Made by a program: the position numbers and the translations under genes. The notes beneath the pieces are model-generated. The model made no database searches. It saw only the letters and a list, made by a program, of their open reading frames with translations, and had not been told where the DNA came from. Shown here piece by piece: positions 48,916-57,548 of a DNA stretch of 64,000 nucleotides. Within the stretch, counting starts at the first letter, position 1. Each line of letters opens with the position of its first letter. The DNA is taken from positions 1-64,000 of the forward strand of contig JAOZHR010000004.1 of NCBI GenBank assembly GCA_026014805.1. The letters run 5' to 3'. This stretch comes from Candidatus Bathyarchaeota archaeon. Lineage in GTDB: Archaea; Thermoproteota; Bathyarchaeia; Bathyarchaeales; SOJC01.

Positions 48916-50106
48916 TTATTCAAGAGAAAGTTTTTCCAACTGCTCTAATACATATTCACGAATTTCTTTTGGCTTAGGCAACTTTGCCACCACATTCCCG
49001 TTTTTTACAAGTGGTTTCAACATTCGATCTGTTTTGCCTCGGCATTTTAGGCATGTTGGTTGAGGTTCATTATAGGACAAAACTACGTCGACTAGGCATT
49101 TTGGGCATCGCCACACCTCCTTTTTCCCCCCAAGCTTACCTCGCTTTGCACATAGCTTTCCGTCTATCTCAACTATATCCATGGCGAAGTTTATAGTAGG
49201 CGAGTTACTCACATGTGTGCCTACACCAAACGCGTCTGCACCAGCTTCACTTAGTTGTCTGACTGATTCTTCGTTCAAACCTCCAGAAACGAAGATTTGG
49301 ACATGTTTGCAGCCGCGAATGTTCAGTTCCCATCGTACCTCTCGCACAATTTCTGCGAAATTACCTTTACGAGATGATGGTGTGTCAAGTCGTACTGCCT
49401 TTAATTTTTTCAAAGCCTTTACAGCCATAATTGCTTCCATCTTTTCATCCGAGTATGTATCTACTAAGGCAACGCGAGGCACATCTTCTTCAACTATGCT
49501 GTCAAAAGCTTTCCATGCTTTAACCTGGTCGCCCATAACTATTATGAGGGCGTGGGGCATAGTTCCCACGGGCTCGGTCTCTACTGCCTTGGCGCCCGTC
49601 AGACAGCTAACTGCGTCAAACCCACCAATGAACGCCGCACGGTCTATCATTGGTGAAAGAGACGGGTGCATGCGACGGATACCAAAAGAAATAAGGCGTT
49701 TGTTTTTGGCAACTTTTCTTATTCTCGCTGCTCGAGTGGCTATTCCAGAGGCTTGACAAATAAGACCTAGAAGAGGAGTTTCATAGAGACAAAAGTCTCC
49801 ATAAGAACCTTCAATCCGTACAACAGGCTCACGGAAACCTTGGTGATCACCAGCATAGAAAACGGTTCCTTCAGACATCGAATAGACATCAACGGGAATA
49901 CCTTTGAACAAATGGGCTAATTCTTCAATGCCGCACAGAATGCCCCAGGGCCGATTTTCTGGAAGGCTACCAGAAGTAACTTCCGCTATCACACGGGTTT
50001 TTTCCCTACCTTTAGCTTCTAAAATCTGTTTTGTGCGGACAAAGTAAATATCCGTGGTTTCTGCTCGTTTAATCTCTTCGTCGGAAGCAACATGAAAAAG
50101 ACGCAT
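48916..50106 (-). CDS. pncB: Nicotinate phosphoribosyltransferase
   Basis: A 396-residue enzyme with TDIYFVRT, ICQASGIATRAARIR, FGIRRMHPSLSP, VPVGTMPHA-type (EPVGTMPHALI) and FVSGGLNEESVRQLSEAGADAFGVGT. A C-terminal zinc ribbon CPKC...CLKC is present, as in some archaeal members. Makes nicotinate mononucleotide; with NadM (29003) it supports NAD salvage. Stand-alone gene. Confidence 0.93.
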   Translation of the reverse strand: MRLFHVASDEEIKRAETTDIYFVRTKQILEAKGREKTRVIAEVTSGSLPENRPWGILCGIEELAHLFKGIPVDVYSMSEGTVFYAGDHQGFREPVVRIEGSYGDFCLYETPLLGLICQASGIATRAARIRKVAKNKRLISFGIRRMHPSLSPMIDRAAFIGGFDAVSCLTGAKAVETEPVGTMPHALIIVMGDQVKAWKAFDSIVEEDVPRVALVDTYSDEKMEAIMAVKALKKLKAVRLDTPSSRKGNFAEIVREVRWELNIRGCKHVQIFVSGGLNEESVRQLSEAGADAFGVGTHVSNSPTINFAMDIVEIDGKLCAKRGKLGGKKEVWRCPKCLVDVVLSYNEPQPTCLKCRGKTDRMLKPLVKNGNVVAKLPKPKEIREYVLEQLEKLSLE

Positions 50107-50163
50107 CTAAATTCTCTCCACAGCTCTTGCTTCAATGAAGTATAGCGATATTTATTTAAAGGT

Positions 50164-50715
50164 TCAAGCATTGCTTACGAATAGAAGTAGCTGAATGAAT
50201 CCAACCTCAATTACTGCAGCTATAAAAAATAATAAATAAATTATTACAAGAGCTCTTATGGTCATGCTTCTGCTTAATGTTTTCCGTATTGTTAAATAAA
50301 TTCCATACCCTTCAATTATGCCATTGGGCAGACTCAGCAGAACAAACATAGCTAAGTTACCCAGAGCTACGGTGCCAAAAACAATCATGCTAGCTCTAAA
50401 AATGCTCAAAAGAATAATCATGAGAGTGAACATTAAAGCAAAAGGGCGGGGGTGTTGAAGCACAACATAGTCATACTTTTTCGGCTTGAAAAAAGAAAGA
50501 ACTAGTTCGACGTAGAAAGTCATAGCAAGCAGAATAAGAGAGACCACCAAGACATTGTGGACAAAGACCACTAACACAGCAATTGGAGGATTAGCGAACA
50601 AGTTTCCAGAATATTCAAAGAAAGCCCTATTTTCAACATATGCCAACGCTAAGAAAATCAGCAAAGTGACGCCAAGTAACAACGTTCTCTTCTTCGAAGC
50701 CATTGTAAGAACCAC
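50164..50715 (-). CDS. SpoIIM-like integral membrane protein
   Basis: A 183-residue protein with five hydrophobic helices. FANPPIAVLVVFVHNVLVVS and LPNGIIEGYGIYLTIRKTLS match the SpoIIM pattern (helix pair, then L-P-x-G-I-x-E). In bacteria SpoIIM acts with cell-wall hydrolases; in archaea function is unknown. Start ATG 50703 or upstream GTG 50715. Confidence 0.68.
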   Translation of the reverse strand: MVLTMASKKRTLLLGVTLLIFLALAYVENRAFFEYSGNLFANPPIAVLVVFVHNVLVVSLILLAMTFYVELVLSFFKPKKYDYVVLQHPRPFALMFTLMIILLSIFRASMIVFGTVALGNLAMFVLLSLPNGIIEGYGIYLTIRKTLSRSMTIRALVIIYLLFFIAAVIEVGFIQLLLFVSNA

Positions 50716-50808
50716 AGGTCCTATGTGTTCGCGAGTAAGTGAATAAAAACATTGCCTGACTTTTCAATTCGCGCCTAATTTTAAAAACTGCTGTTCAACC
50801 AGAAGTGT

Positions 50809-51141
50809 GTGGAGAACCTAGATCGAGACGTTGAATATAACCCACATTCTCTTCGTCATACATCAAATTTAATTCTTTGGAGCTCATTCCTCTATTCAAT
50901 GCAACAAACATGGATAGCATTGAACCCAACGCGTGAATACATAAAGCATCTATCTCGTCCAAGATACTTATGGTTCATTGGAGGCTATTTTGTCCTTGAC
51001 TATGAATACGCAACATTTTCCACGAATTTCCTTGACTTGACAAAAAGGATCTTTCAACCTGTTTCGCAGATGCCTTATCACCTTGTCGTATCTAAACTTA
51101 ACTACTTAAGGCAGATTCTGCGTAAGATAGAAAACACTTAA
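50809..51141 (+). CDS. Possible small protein, 110 aa
   Basis: GTG start with TTTTAAAAAC at 50779-50788, which is right for a leaderless archaeal transcript. The sequence has a natural composition with several aromatic residues (YLWFIGGYFVLDYEYATF) but no known motif. It ends 17 bases before the promoter of the mevalonate-entry operon. Real but unidentified, or chance. Confidence 0.42.
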   Translation: MENLDRDVEYNPHSLRHTSNLILWSSFLYSMQQTWIALNPTREYIKHLSRPRYLWFIGGYFVLDYEYATFSTNFLDLTKRIFQPVSQMPYHLVVSKLNYLRQILRKIENT

Positions 51142-51148
51142 AAAAGAC

Positions 51149-51158
51149 CTTTATATAA
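51149..51158 (+). promoter_or_regulatory. TATA box of mevalonate-entry operon
   Basis: TTTATATAAG lies 40 bases upstream of the chosen ATG 51198. It overlaps the alternative upstream start at 51159, which is therefore unlikely to be translated. Confidence 0.6.
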
Positions 51159-51197
51159 GTGGATAAAGCTCTGCAGAGAGAGGAGTTAATATTTGTC

Positions 51198-52397
51198 ATG
51201 AAAACGAAATGCCCGGCTATAATCAGCGTGGGCAGGACCGAGTTTGGAGAGCATTATGAAAGAGAGCCTAACAATTTGGTTGAGGAGGCTGGACTGACAG
51301 CTTTAGACTCTGCAAAAATTGAGCGTGGAGACGTTGACGCGTGTCACTTTGCAGACTATTTTCTTCCTATAACCAACAAATTGGGACTTGAAGAAGGCTT
51401 TCTATCTGAACTCTTAGAGTTAAACGTCCCCATGGAAATCACGCGGTCCTTCAGCTCCGCCCTCGCAAATGCCTGCAACGCCGTTCTGGCAGGAAAGTAT
51501 GAACTCATGCTTGTGGGTGGAATGGAAAAAATGACGGACCGGTGGGACAAGATTAGAGATGACCTCATGCTTCTAGAGGACCCATGGAGCTATTATGCTG
51601 GATGTACTCCAGAGGCGAACCATGAGCTTATGCTTAGAGCATACATTAAAAAATTCGGGATTGCCGGTGAACAACTTGACATTTTAGAAAAAGCGTTAGC
51701 TGGCTTCTCAGTGAGAAATCACCACATGGCCATGAAAAACAAGTACGCTCAGTTTCATAAAGAAATCTCCGTTGACACAGTTATGAAGGCAAGAGCCAAG
51801 GCAAGAAGACCTTTAGGCTTGTTCGATTTTGCACCAATATCTGACGGCGCCTCTGCTCTAATACTAACAAATTCAGAACTTGCTGAATCTTATACTAGCA
51901 AACCAGTTTACATTCTAGGCTACTCTCTAGCCACAGATTATATTACCTTCCCTTCGCGGAACAACCTGACTGGTTTTTTGTCCACTAGACTTGCAATGAA
52001 GGATATCCTTAAGACAGCGGATATCGAATTGGACGACATTTCGATTTTGGAGCTTTACGATCAATCTACGATGATGGGGATGGTGTCTTTAGAGGATTTA
52101 GGGTTCTGCGAGAGGGGTAAGGCGTGGATAGACATTTACAGAAGTTGTCAAGAGAATGAAGACTATTACGAGCTTAATGGTAAGAGGCTATTCGTGAACG
52201 TGAATGGTGGACTTAAGGCCGATGGAAATCCTTTGGGCGCCACAGGTGGTGCAGAGATTTTCGAGGTATTTCAACAGTTAAGACATGAGGCTGGTGAAAG
52301 GCAGGTAAAGGCAGATGGTGAACTCAGATGCGGTTGTGTTCACGAGTTGGAAGGTTTTGGAACCAAAGCATATATCTACATTCTAGGAAGGAACTGA
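51198..52397 (+). CDS. Thiolase-like protein with altered active site
   Basis: A 399-residue thiolase-fold protein next to HMG-CoA synthase, as in archaea where thiolase, HMG-CoA synthase and DUF35 form a complex. GKYELMLVGGMEKMTDRWDK and NGGLKADGNPLGATGGAEIF are family segments. However the usual ACASG loop is RSFSSALANACNA with no Cys in the expected place, and the GHPxGATG His is Asn. The C-terminal Cys region reads RCGCVHELEGFG. Catalysis by the standard Cys/His mechanism looks doubtful; a structural or substrate-handling role, or use of another Cys, is possible. Confidence 0.8.
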   Translation: MKTKCPAIISVGRTEFGEHYEREPNNLVEEAGLTALDSAKIERGDVDACHFADYFLPITNKLGLEEGFLSELLELNVPMEITRSFSSALANACNAVLAGKYELMLVGGMEKMTDRWDKIRDDLMLLEDPWSYYAGCTPEANHELMLRAYIKKFGIAGEQLDILEKALAGFSVRNHHMAMKNKYAQFHKEISVDTVMKARAKARRPLGLFDFAPISDGASALILTNSELAESYTSKPVYILGYSLATDYITFPSRNNLTGFLSTRLAMKDILKTADIELDDISILELYDQSTMMGMVSLEDLGFCERGKAWIDIYRSCQENEDYYELNGKRLFVNVNGGLKADGNPLGATGGAEIFEVFQQLRHEAGERQVKADGELRCGCVHELEGFGTKAYIYILGRN

Positions 52398-52398
52398 C

Positions 52399-53922
52399 AT
52401 GAGCAGCGAGCCAATTGAGAGACGGGTGGCCTATATAGGCGATAGGCTACGCGGTAGTCGTTGCAGCATATGCGGAAAAGAATATTTCAAACTCAAAGAT
52501 TACTGCGGCGCTTGCGGAAGGGAAAGCTTTGGCAAAATGGAGCGTATTGACTTCTTTTACGAAGAAGGAACGCTGGAAATTTGCACCCTTGTAAATAAAC
52601 CTACAAACAAGTTCACAAAATTAGGGCCATACCTCTATGGAATATTTTCGTTCCACAATGGCAAAGTACGTTTTCCAGGTAGATTAACTGATCGTATTAT
52701 CAGAGATGAGGAGGAACTAAGGCTCGATGATTTGGAAGGAAGAAGGGTTGTCCCGCGCTTTAGGAGAAGACACGCTGTAGACGCCAGTGGAATAATCCCA
52801 ACAATATCTCTGACTTTTTCCTTTACTGATGAATACTACCCTTACCAAGAGTATAAAATAGTTAAGCCTTCGAAGGAATACGAGAAGCCAGGAATAGTGG
52901 GTTATGGTGTCTATTCTTCTAAGTTCAGAATTAGAGAAGGTAGAATAGAGCGCGCTGTCCCCTTTCTAGATGAAGACGCTATAACAGCAGCCGTTGAAGC
53001 TGGAAAAATTGCACTTATTCATTCAGGTGTCGATCATAGGTTGATTGGTAAGGTGTACGTAGGATCAGAGTCTAATCCTTACGCTGTCAAGCCGATCGCT
53101 TCTAAAGTAGCTCAGGTTCTGAAGCTTGGCGAAGAGTACCGAGCAGAAGGTATCCAATGTGTAGACGCCATAGACACGGAGTTTGCATGTAAAGCAGCAA
53201 CTAGCATGTTTAAGGACGCTGCTTCTCTAGTATATTACCCCGATTCAGAAGAATCTTATGCCATGGTAATCGGAGCAGACAATTCTCAATCTGCCCCAAG
53301 AGACGAGCCAGGAGGTGAACTAGACTTGTTTGTAGGCTATGGAGGCGCCGCTTTCATTTTTGGTATGCATGATGTAATAGCTCAGTTTGAAGGCTGGGTT
53401 TCAACTACGTCAGACACGCCAGATTTTTGGAGAAGGGACACACAACCTTACCCAAGTCACGGTGGTAGATTTACGGGTAAACCAGCTTACTTCAAACACG
53501 TAACAAAAACCGTCAAAAAGCTTATGGAACGATTGAAGCTTGAACCCCGTGACATAAACTATTTTGTGGCCCATCAGCCTAACGCTGCTTTTCCGACACG
53601 TGTTGCGAAAAGTTTGGGTTTTAAAGAAGAACAATTTCTACCCGGGCTTCAGGTTGCGAAATTCGGAAATACGTACTCTGGATGCTCGCCCATCGGTTTA
53701 GCCGCTGTCCTTGACATAGCAAAACCGAACGATAGAATATTAGTAGCGGGTTATGGTTCTGGGGCAGGGAGCGATGCTTACTCTTTTGTTACCACAAACC
53801 AGTTAATGGATAAGAGACCTAGACAGAAATTCACTGTAAGATATCAGGCTGAAAATAAATTCATAGATTATGTAGATTACGCCACTTACAGAAGAATTAA
53901 GCAAGGAATGCACGCAACTTGA
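52399..53922 (+). CDS. DUF35 / HMG-CoA synthase fusion
   Basis: A 507-residue two-domain protein. Residues 20-150 are a DUF35 rubredoxin-like zinc ribbon (Cys22, 25, 36, 39) plus OB fold; residues 163-490 are archaeal HMG-CoA synthase with Cys264 in DTEFACKAATS and His392 in VAHQPNAAFP, plus RVAKSLGFKEEQ and GNTYSGCSPIGLAAVLD. Makes HMG-CoA for the mevalonate pathway to archaeal lipids. DUF35 is normally a separate subunit bridging thiolase and synthase, so the fusion fixes that link. Starts one base after the thiolase stop: cotranscribed. Confidence 0.92.
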   Translation: MSSEPIERRVAYIGDRLRGSRCSICGKEYFKLKDYCGACGRESFGKMERIDFFYEEGTLEICTLVNKPTNKFTKLGPYLYGIFSFHNGKVRFPGRLTDRIIRDEEELRLDDLEGRRVVPRFRRRHAVDASGIIPTISLTFSFTDEYYPYQEYKIVKPSKEYEKPGIVGYGVYSSKFRIREGRIERAVPFLDEDAITAAVEAGKIALIHSGVDHRLIGKVYVGSESNPYAVKPIASKVAQVLKLGEEYRAEGIQCVDAIDTEFACKAATSMFKDAASLVYYPDSEESYAMVIGADNSQSAPRDEPGGELDLFVGYGGAAFIFGMHDVIAQFEGWVSTTSDTPDFWRRDTQPYPSHGGRFTGKPAYFKHVTKTVKKLMERLKLEPRDINYFVAHQPNAAFPTRVAKSLGFKEEQFLPGLQVAKFGNTYSGCSPIGLAAVLDIAKPNDRILVAGYGSGAGSDAYSFVTTNQLMDKRPRQKFTVRYQAENKFIDYVDYATYRRIKQGMHAT

Positions 53923-55112
53923 CAATCGATGAGCCCCACTCTTTGGAAGAAGAACAAGAAAAAAAGCAACCGTGGCAGTTTGTAAAATGGATATTCAGGG
54001 TGCTATACTCTCCAATGAAGACGTTTGAAGAGATAGTGGAGAAACCGAACATTAAAGGTCCAGTATTAATCCTATTGATAACGTTGCCCTTAATTTTAGG
54101 CGGACAATATGTAAGCGGGACCAAATTTTTCTTAGAGACCCCAACACCTGAAAACGATTTATGGACAGAATCTGTTGGGAACTCAACGTCGTTCTTATGG
54201 AACTCCAACGACAATGTGACTCTTGATAGCCGCGACTTCATTATAGGCAATTATAGTGTTTCTACTTCTTTGACTAATAGTTCACTAATCTGGATACGTT
54301 TAACAAACATAGGAAGTTTCAATTGCTCTAAAGAGGAATATAGCCGCTTATCGTTTAGAACAAAATGGATTAATGAAGCAGATGATGCTCCAACCGCAAT
54401 CTTGCAGTTATTTTCGTTCAACAATGAAAGCAAAAAAATCGAGTTGGATATAGGAGACATCATAGCCAACAACACTAACGTCTGGGCAAATATTACTGTT
54501 AATCTTGCCACCGACAATTGGGTAGGAGCATCAGAGAAATCAGCAAATTGGACAAACATAACTGGGATCAGTTTTCTGTTAACATGGGCTAATACAGCAA
54601 ACCTTGTTCTAAAAATCGATGACTTGTTTTTCGGAAAGTATACTGCCATTTCATCCTCCAACACCTTTGACTTGCAACTTACATATTCGTCTATACGAGG
54701 CGGCATCAATTTTTTGTTGGAATGGCTAATTCTCTCTGGAATAGTTTTGTTAGCTTTAAGGAGCTTCTCAGATTGGAATGGTTTATGGAAAAACTTGTTA
54801 TCCACCTTTGGATATGTGTATTCAGCCTCTATCGTTTATTTGGGAGCTCTTGCGCTGCTATTTATTCTTCTACCGCCTATCTTCCTTCCCTATAACACTA
54901 CCTACTTGGAATATCTTGACATCTACCAAGGCAGTTGGGGCACACCAATTACTTTTCTAAGCTTGTTTGCTTATGGATGGACTACCATTCTTTGTGCTAT
55001 TGCTTTGAAAAAGATACATGAACTCTCTTGGAACAAAGCCTTTTTGATAGGTTTAGGAGCTGTTGTAATGAGCTTATTATTCAGTTCCTTTTTGCTCAAC
55101 GTGTTCCTTTAA
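53919..55112 (+). CDS. Yip1-family membrane protein with large extracytoplasmic insert
   Basis: A 397-residue protein; TTG 53919 overlaps the HMG-CoA synthase stop (TTGA). An N-terminal cytoplasmic segment (QPWQFVKWIFRVLYSPMKTFEEIVEKP) is the Yip1 entry motif, then one helix (about 50-67), a roughly 180-residue beta-sandwich-like insert rich in Asn-x-Ser/Thr sites (about 70-255), and four helices (about 265-395). Yip1 proteins are membrane organisers; the insert looks like a carbohydrate-binding-type module. Its cotranscription with HMG-CoA synthase may be incidental. Confidence 0.78.
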   Translation: MTIDEPHSLEEEQEKKQPWQFVKWIFRVLYSPMKTFEEIVEKPNIKGPVLILLITLPLILGGQYVSGTKFFLETPTPENDLWTESVGNSTSFLWNSNDNVTLDSRDFIIGNYSVSTSLTNSSLIWIRLTNIGSFNCSKEEYSRLSFRTKWINEADDAPTAILQLFSFNNESKKIELDIGDIIANNTNVWANITVNLATDNWVGASEKSANWTNITGISFLLTWANTANLVLKIDDLFFGKYTAISSSNTFDLQLTYSSIRGGINFLLEWLILSGIVLLALRSFSDWNGLWKNLLSTFGYVYSASIVYLGALALLFILLPPIFLPYNTTYLEYLDIYQGSWGTPITFLSLFAYGWTTILCAIALKKIHELSWNKAFLIGLGAVVMSLLFSSFLLNVFL

Positions 55113-55131
55113 GCCAGTTGACGTTGAACAA

Positions 55132-55515
55132 TCACGTGAGGAAAAGGCATACTTTGCATTGTTGTATGTCTAAAGTTGGATCCACGCGTTTGCACAGCTC
55201 GCACATAAGACCCTTTTTTCGTACAAGCTTGCATGTAGTGCAGATTTGTAGTGCAAGCGCTGTTCTGTTCAAGTTGCCGTTAGCTAGTAAGGCAGCAGTT
55301 TTCGTAATTAGTGTTTCAACTTTCTTTTCTTTTTCTATCAACAGAATTCTTCCTCTTACATGGTGAGCATATTTGCTTACAGCTGTTTGGGTTATGCCAA
55401 GTAGGTTGGCTGCTTCTCTTTGTTTCATTCCGTAGGTTTTAATGAGCTCTTTTGCAAGGAGGGCGCGTATTGCGGGGACGACTGATTTTACTGCGACTTC
55501 GCATGGAAGTTTCAT
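55132..55515 (-). CDS. HTH regulator with C-terminal zinc cluster (COG2522-like)
   Basis: A 127-residue protein. MKLPCEVAVKSVVPAIRALL and MKQREAANLLGITQTAVSKY (helix-turn-helix) followed by a Cys-rich end CTTCKLV, CELCKRV and CKVC match the archaeal XRE-type COG2522 regulators. Divergent from the 333-residue regulator; a paired palindromic site lies between them, so it is a candidate for binding there. TATATAAAT (55550-55558 region) is its promoter on the minus strand. Confidence 0.82.
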   Translation of the reverse strand: MKLPCEVAVKSVVPAIRALLAKELIKTYGMKQREAANLLGITQTAVSKYAHHVRGRILLIEKEKKVETLITKTAALLANGNLNRTALALQICTTCKLVRKKGLMCELCKRVDPTLDIQQCKVCLFLT

Positions 55516-55560
55516 TGTTTTGCTCCGTTTATAGTGTTGTGAGGAAAATGTATATAAATA

Positions 55561-55591
55561 TGACGCATGTCATAATATATGACGTGTGTCA
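55561..55591. promoter_or_regulatory. Double TGAC-N4-GTCA operator between divergent regulators
   Basis: TGACGCATGTCA (55561-55572) and TGACGTGTGTCA (55580-55591) are two 12-base inverted repeats with centres 19 bases apart. Between them ATAATATA is the TATA box of the rightward gene; the leftward gene's TATA flanks the first site. Occupancy would affect both promoters, as expected for autoregulation. Confidence 0.7.
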
Positions 55592-55615
55592 TAGAAACAA
55601 TGGAGGAAACTTCTT

Positions 55616-56617
55616 TTGAAAAAAACCTCTTCTCCTTTCTCCCCCCAAAGGAACACTCGTCACAATGACCAAGCTCCTGTGACATACGTCCCCCACAAAG
55701 GGCATATGGAGAGCCGAAAGCTTGTTGGAGATTCGTTATGGCTATCAAGGAAAATGGTTGATGACGGTTGTAGCTTGGAACAGACGTTACAGATGATGGA
55801 GGAACGATGTAAAAGCTGCAGTGTTATTTCACCATTGTCATGTGTAGAACATTGTGAAACTTGGAAAGTGAAGAAAGAGCTTCGGGAAACCAACAAGGTT
55901 CTATCAGAGAACAATCATGAGCTTAAGTTGCTGAATGCCATTAAAAACCAGAGAAGACTCGCAATACTTGGCATTCTTCGTGAACGATCCTTATCGCTTG
56001 ATGATCTACAGAAAAAACTTAGAAACCATGGATTCCATCACAGTCAGAAGACAATTGATGACTATTTAAAACCTTTATTTAAAGCATGCCTAGTGAAAGA
56101 AAGAAACAAACGCCTTGGGCTTACATTGTATGGTGGAAAGATTCACGATGCCATGGTTAGACATTGTTTTTCAGGACAACTGCCAATCCACTCTGGCGGT
56201 TATGAGGAAGAAATACTCAGAAGTCTTATTGATTGCGCGAAGACTCGTGGCGAGTTATTCGATGTTGCTTCTACGAAGAGCTTATCCAGGACTTTGAAGC
56301 GTCTACAGGAGCGTGAGCTGATATTTAATAATTCTCCTTCAGATCGCGTTTTCTACTTCCGTACGAAGAGGGCGTTGTCTTTAGAGCGGCTTTCGTCAAC
56401 GCAGAAGAGAATTTGCGACGCGATTCCGCAAGCCGGCATTTCTGCCCACCACTTATCTAAAGTTGTTTGTATTAATTTACGTAGAACATACAAGTATTTG
56501 CGAAGTTTGAGGGGGAAGAAATTGGTTTTCAGACGGTGTGTGCCGATTAGATATGAGTTAACGATGAAGGGAAGGGCAATAGCCGAGTTTTTGGAAGAAA
56601 TCGCTTTTATCACTTAG
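55616..56617 (+). CDS. Multi-winged-helix transcription regulator, 333 aa
   Basis: TTG start at 55616 about nine bases after GGAGG; an in-frame ATG at 55706 would drop a low-complexity 30-residue start. Residues about 60-85 hold a Cys cluster (CKSCSVISPLSCVEHC). About 105-170 and 185-330 look like winged helices (NQRRLAILGILRERSLSLDD; TRGELFDVASTKSLSRTLKR; HHLSKVVCINLRRTYKYLRS). Probably a metal- or redox-sensing regulator, sharing operators with its divergent neighbour. Family not recognised exactly. Confidence 0.7.
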   Translation: MKKTSSPFSPQRNTRHNDQAPVTYVPHKGHMESRKLVGDSLWLSRKMVDDGCSLEQTLQMMEERCKSCSVISPLSCVEHCETWKVKKELRETNKVLSENNHELKLLNAIKNQRRLAILGILRERSLSLDDLQKKLRNHGFHHSQKTIDDYLKPLFKACLVKERNKRLGLTLYGGKIHDAMVRHCFSGQLPIHSGGYEEEILRSLIDCAKTRGELFDVASTKSLSRTLKRLQERELIFNNSPSDRVFYFRTKRALSLERLSSTQKRICDAIPQAGISAHHLSKVVCINLRRTYKYLRSLRGKKLVFRRCVPIRYELTMKGRAIAEFLEEIAFIT

Positions 56618-56699
56618 ATGTCTTACATGCGTAGATTTTCATCACAAAAGTTCCCTTCTGCCTGATTTAGAGCTTACGTTAAAGAATCTAGATTAAGCG

Positions 56700-57314
56700 T
56701 CAAACGGACTTTTCAAAAGATTCCATTATATCTTCAAGATTTACAGGACCCTTGCGTAAAACCTTTAGTCTTTCACAAGTCAAATCCAAAATAGTTGAAG
56801 AAACTCCGAGTTCAACCATCCCGCCGTCAAGAATCATATCCACCTTCCCATTCAATTGTTCATAAACCTCAGCAGCAGTAGATGGAGGCTGCGCCCCGGT
56901 TTTGTTAGCGCTGGTGCCTATGAGAAGCCCACCTGACAATCTTATAAGCTTGAGTGCAACTTTGTGATTCGGTATCCTAACACCAATGGTCGTTAAACTA
57001 AATGTGACAAGGTTGGAAGGACGTTTTCTGGGTAATATTAGAGTTAAAGGTCCAGGCCAGAATTTTTCACCAATTCTTCTGGCTTTTTCAGAGGGTTCCG
57101 CTACTCTATTAATGTCGTTTAAGCTATATGCAAGAATGGGCAGGGGCTTGTCTCGTGTGCCTTTTACGTGGATAAGCTTCTCAACGGCGCTAACGTTGAA
57201 AGGGTCACAGCCTAGACCGTAAACGGTGTCTGTTGGATAAACAATTAATCCACCTTTCTTGACGATTTTTGCGGCAGCTCTGACATTCTTGAGCGTTGCC
57301 TTTAATATGTGCGT
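56700..57314 (-). CDS. sua5: Threonylcarbamoyl-AMP synthase, apparent ACG start
   Basis: The full 204-residue YrdC/Sua5 domain can be read on the minus strand: VKKGGLIVYPTDTVYGLGCD, HVKGTRDKPLPILA, FWPGPLTLILPRKRPSN, VRIPNHKVALKLI and GTSANKTGAQPPS. It makes threonylcarbamoyl-AMP for tRNA t6A. No ATG/GTG/TTG precedes the conserved ILKAT start; AAGGAGG (57323-57329 region) is eight bases before an in-frame ACG (57312-57314). The first TTG in frame (56946, giving only the C-terminal part) is far inside the domain. ACG initiation is proposed; a mutated start is the alternative. Confidence 0.85.
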   Translation of the reverse strand, partial: THILKATLKNVRAAAKIVKKGGLIVYPTDTVYGLGCDPFNVSAVEKLIHVKGTRDKPLPILAYSLNDINRVAEPSEKARRIGEKFWPGPLTLILPRKRPSNLVTFSLTTIGVRIPNHKVALKLIRLSGGLLIGTSANKTGAQPPSTAAEVYEQLNGKVDMILDGGMVELGVSSTILDLTCERLKVLRKGPVNLEDIMESFEKSV

Positions 57315-57548
57315 TTTTTGAACCTCCTTTCTTATGTCAGCTTTAGTTTCTATAGATACAAATCAAGCAATAATTTAAGGAGGTCAGTAAGCTGGGCGCG
57401 TCACTGCCAAAGAGGCTCCACGCCGTCGCCTCACATCATCCCACAATTAAAAAACATTGCCCAACTATTAGCTGTTTCCATCAACAGAGATTTTAAATCC
57501 TTTAAAAAGCATTGTAGCTAATCTCAAAGCAATAGGGATTATACTGTG

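Noticed and set aside
56986-57222. Plus-strand 78-codon frame
   Set aside because: It is antisense to the sua5 coding region, which has all expected motifs.
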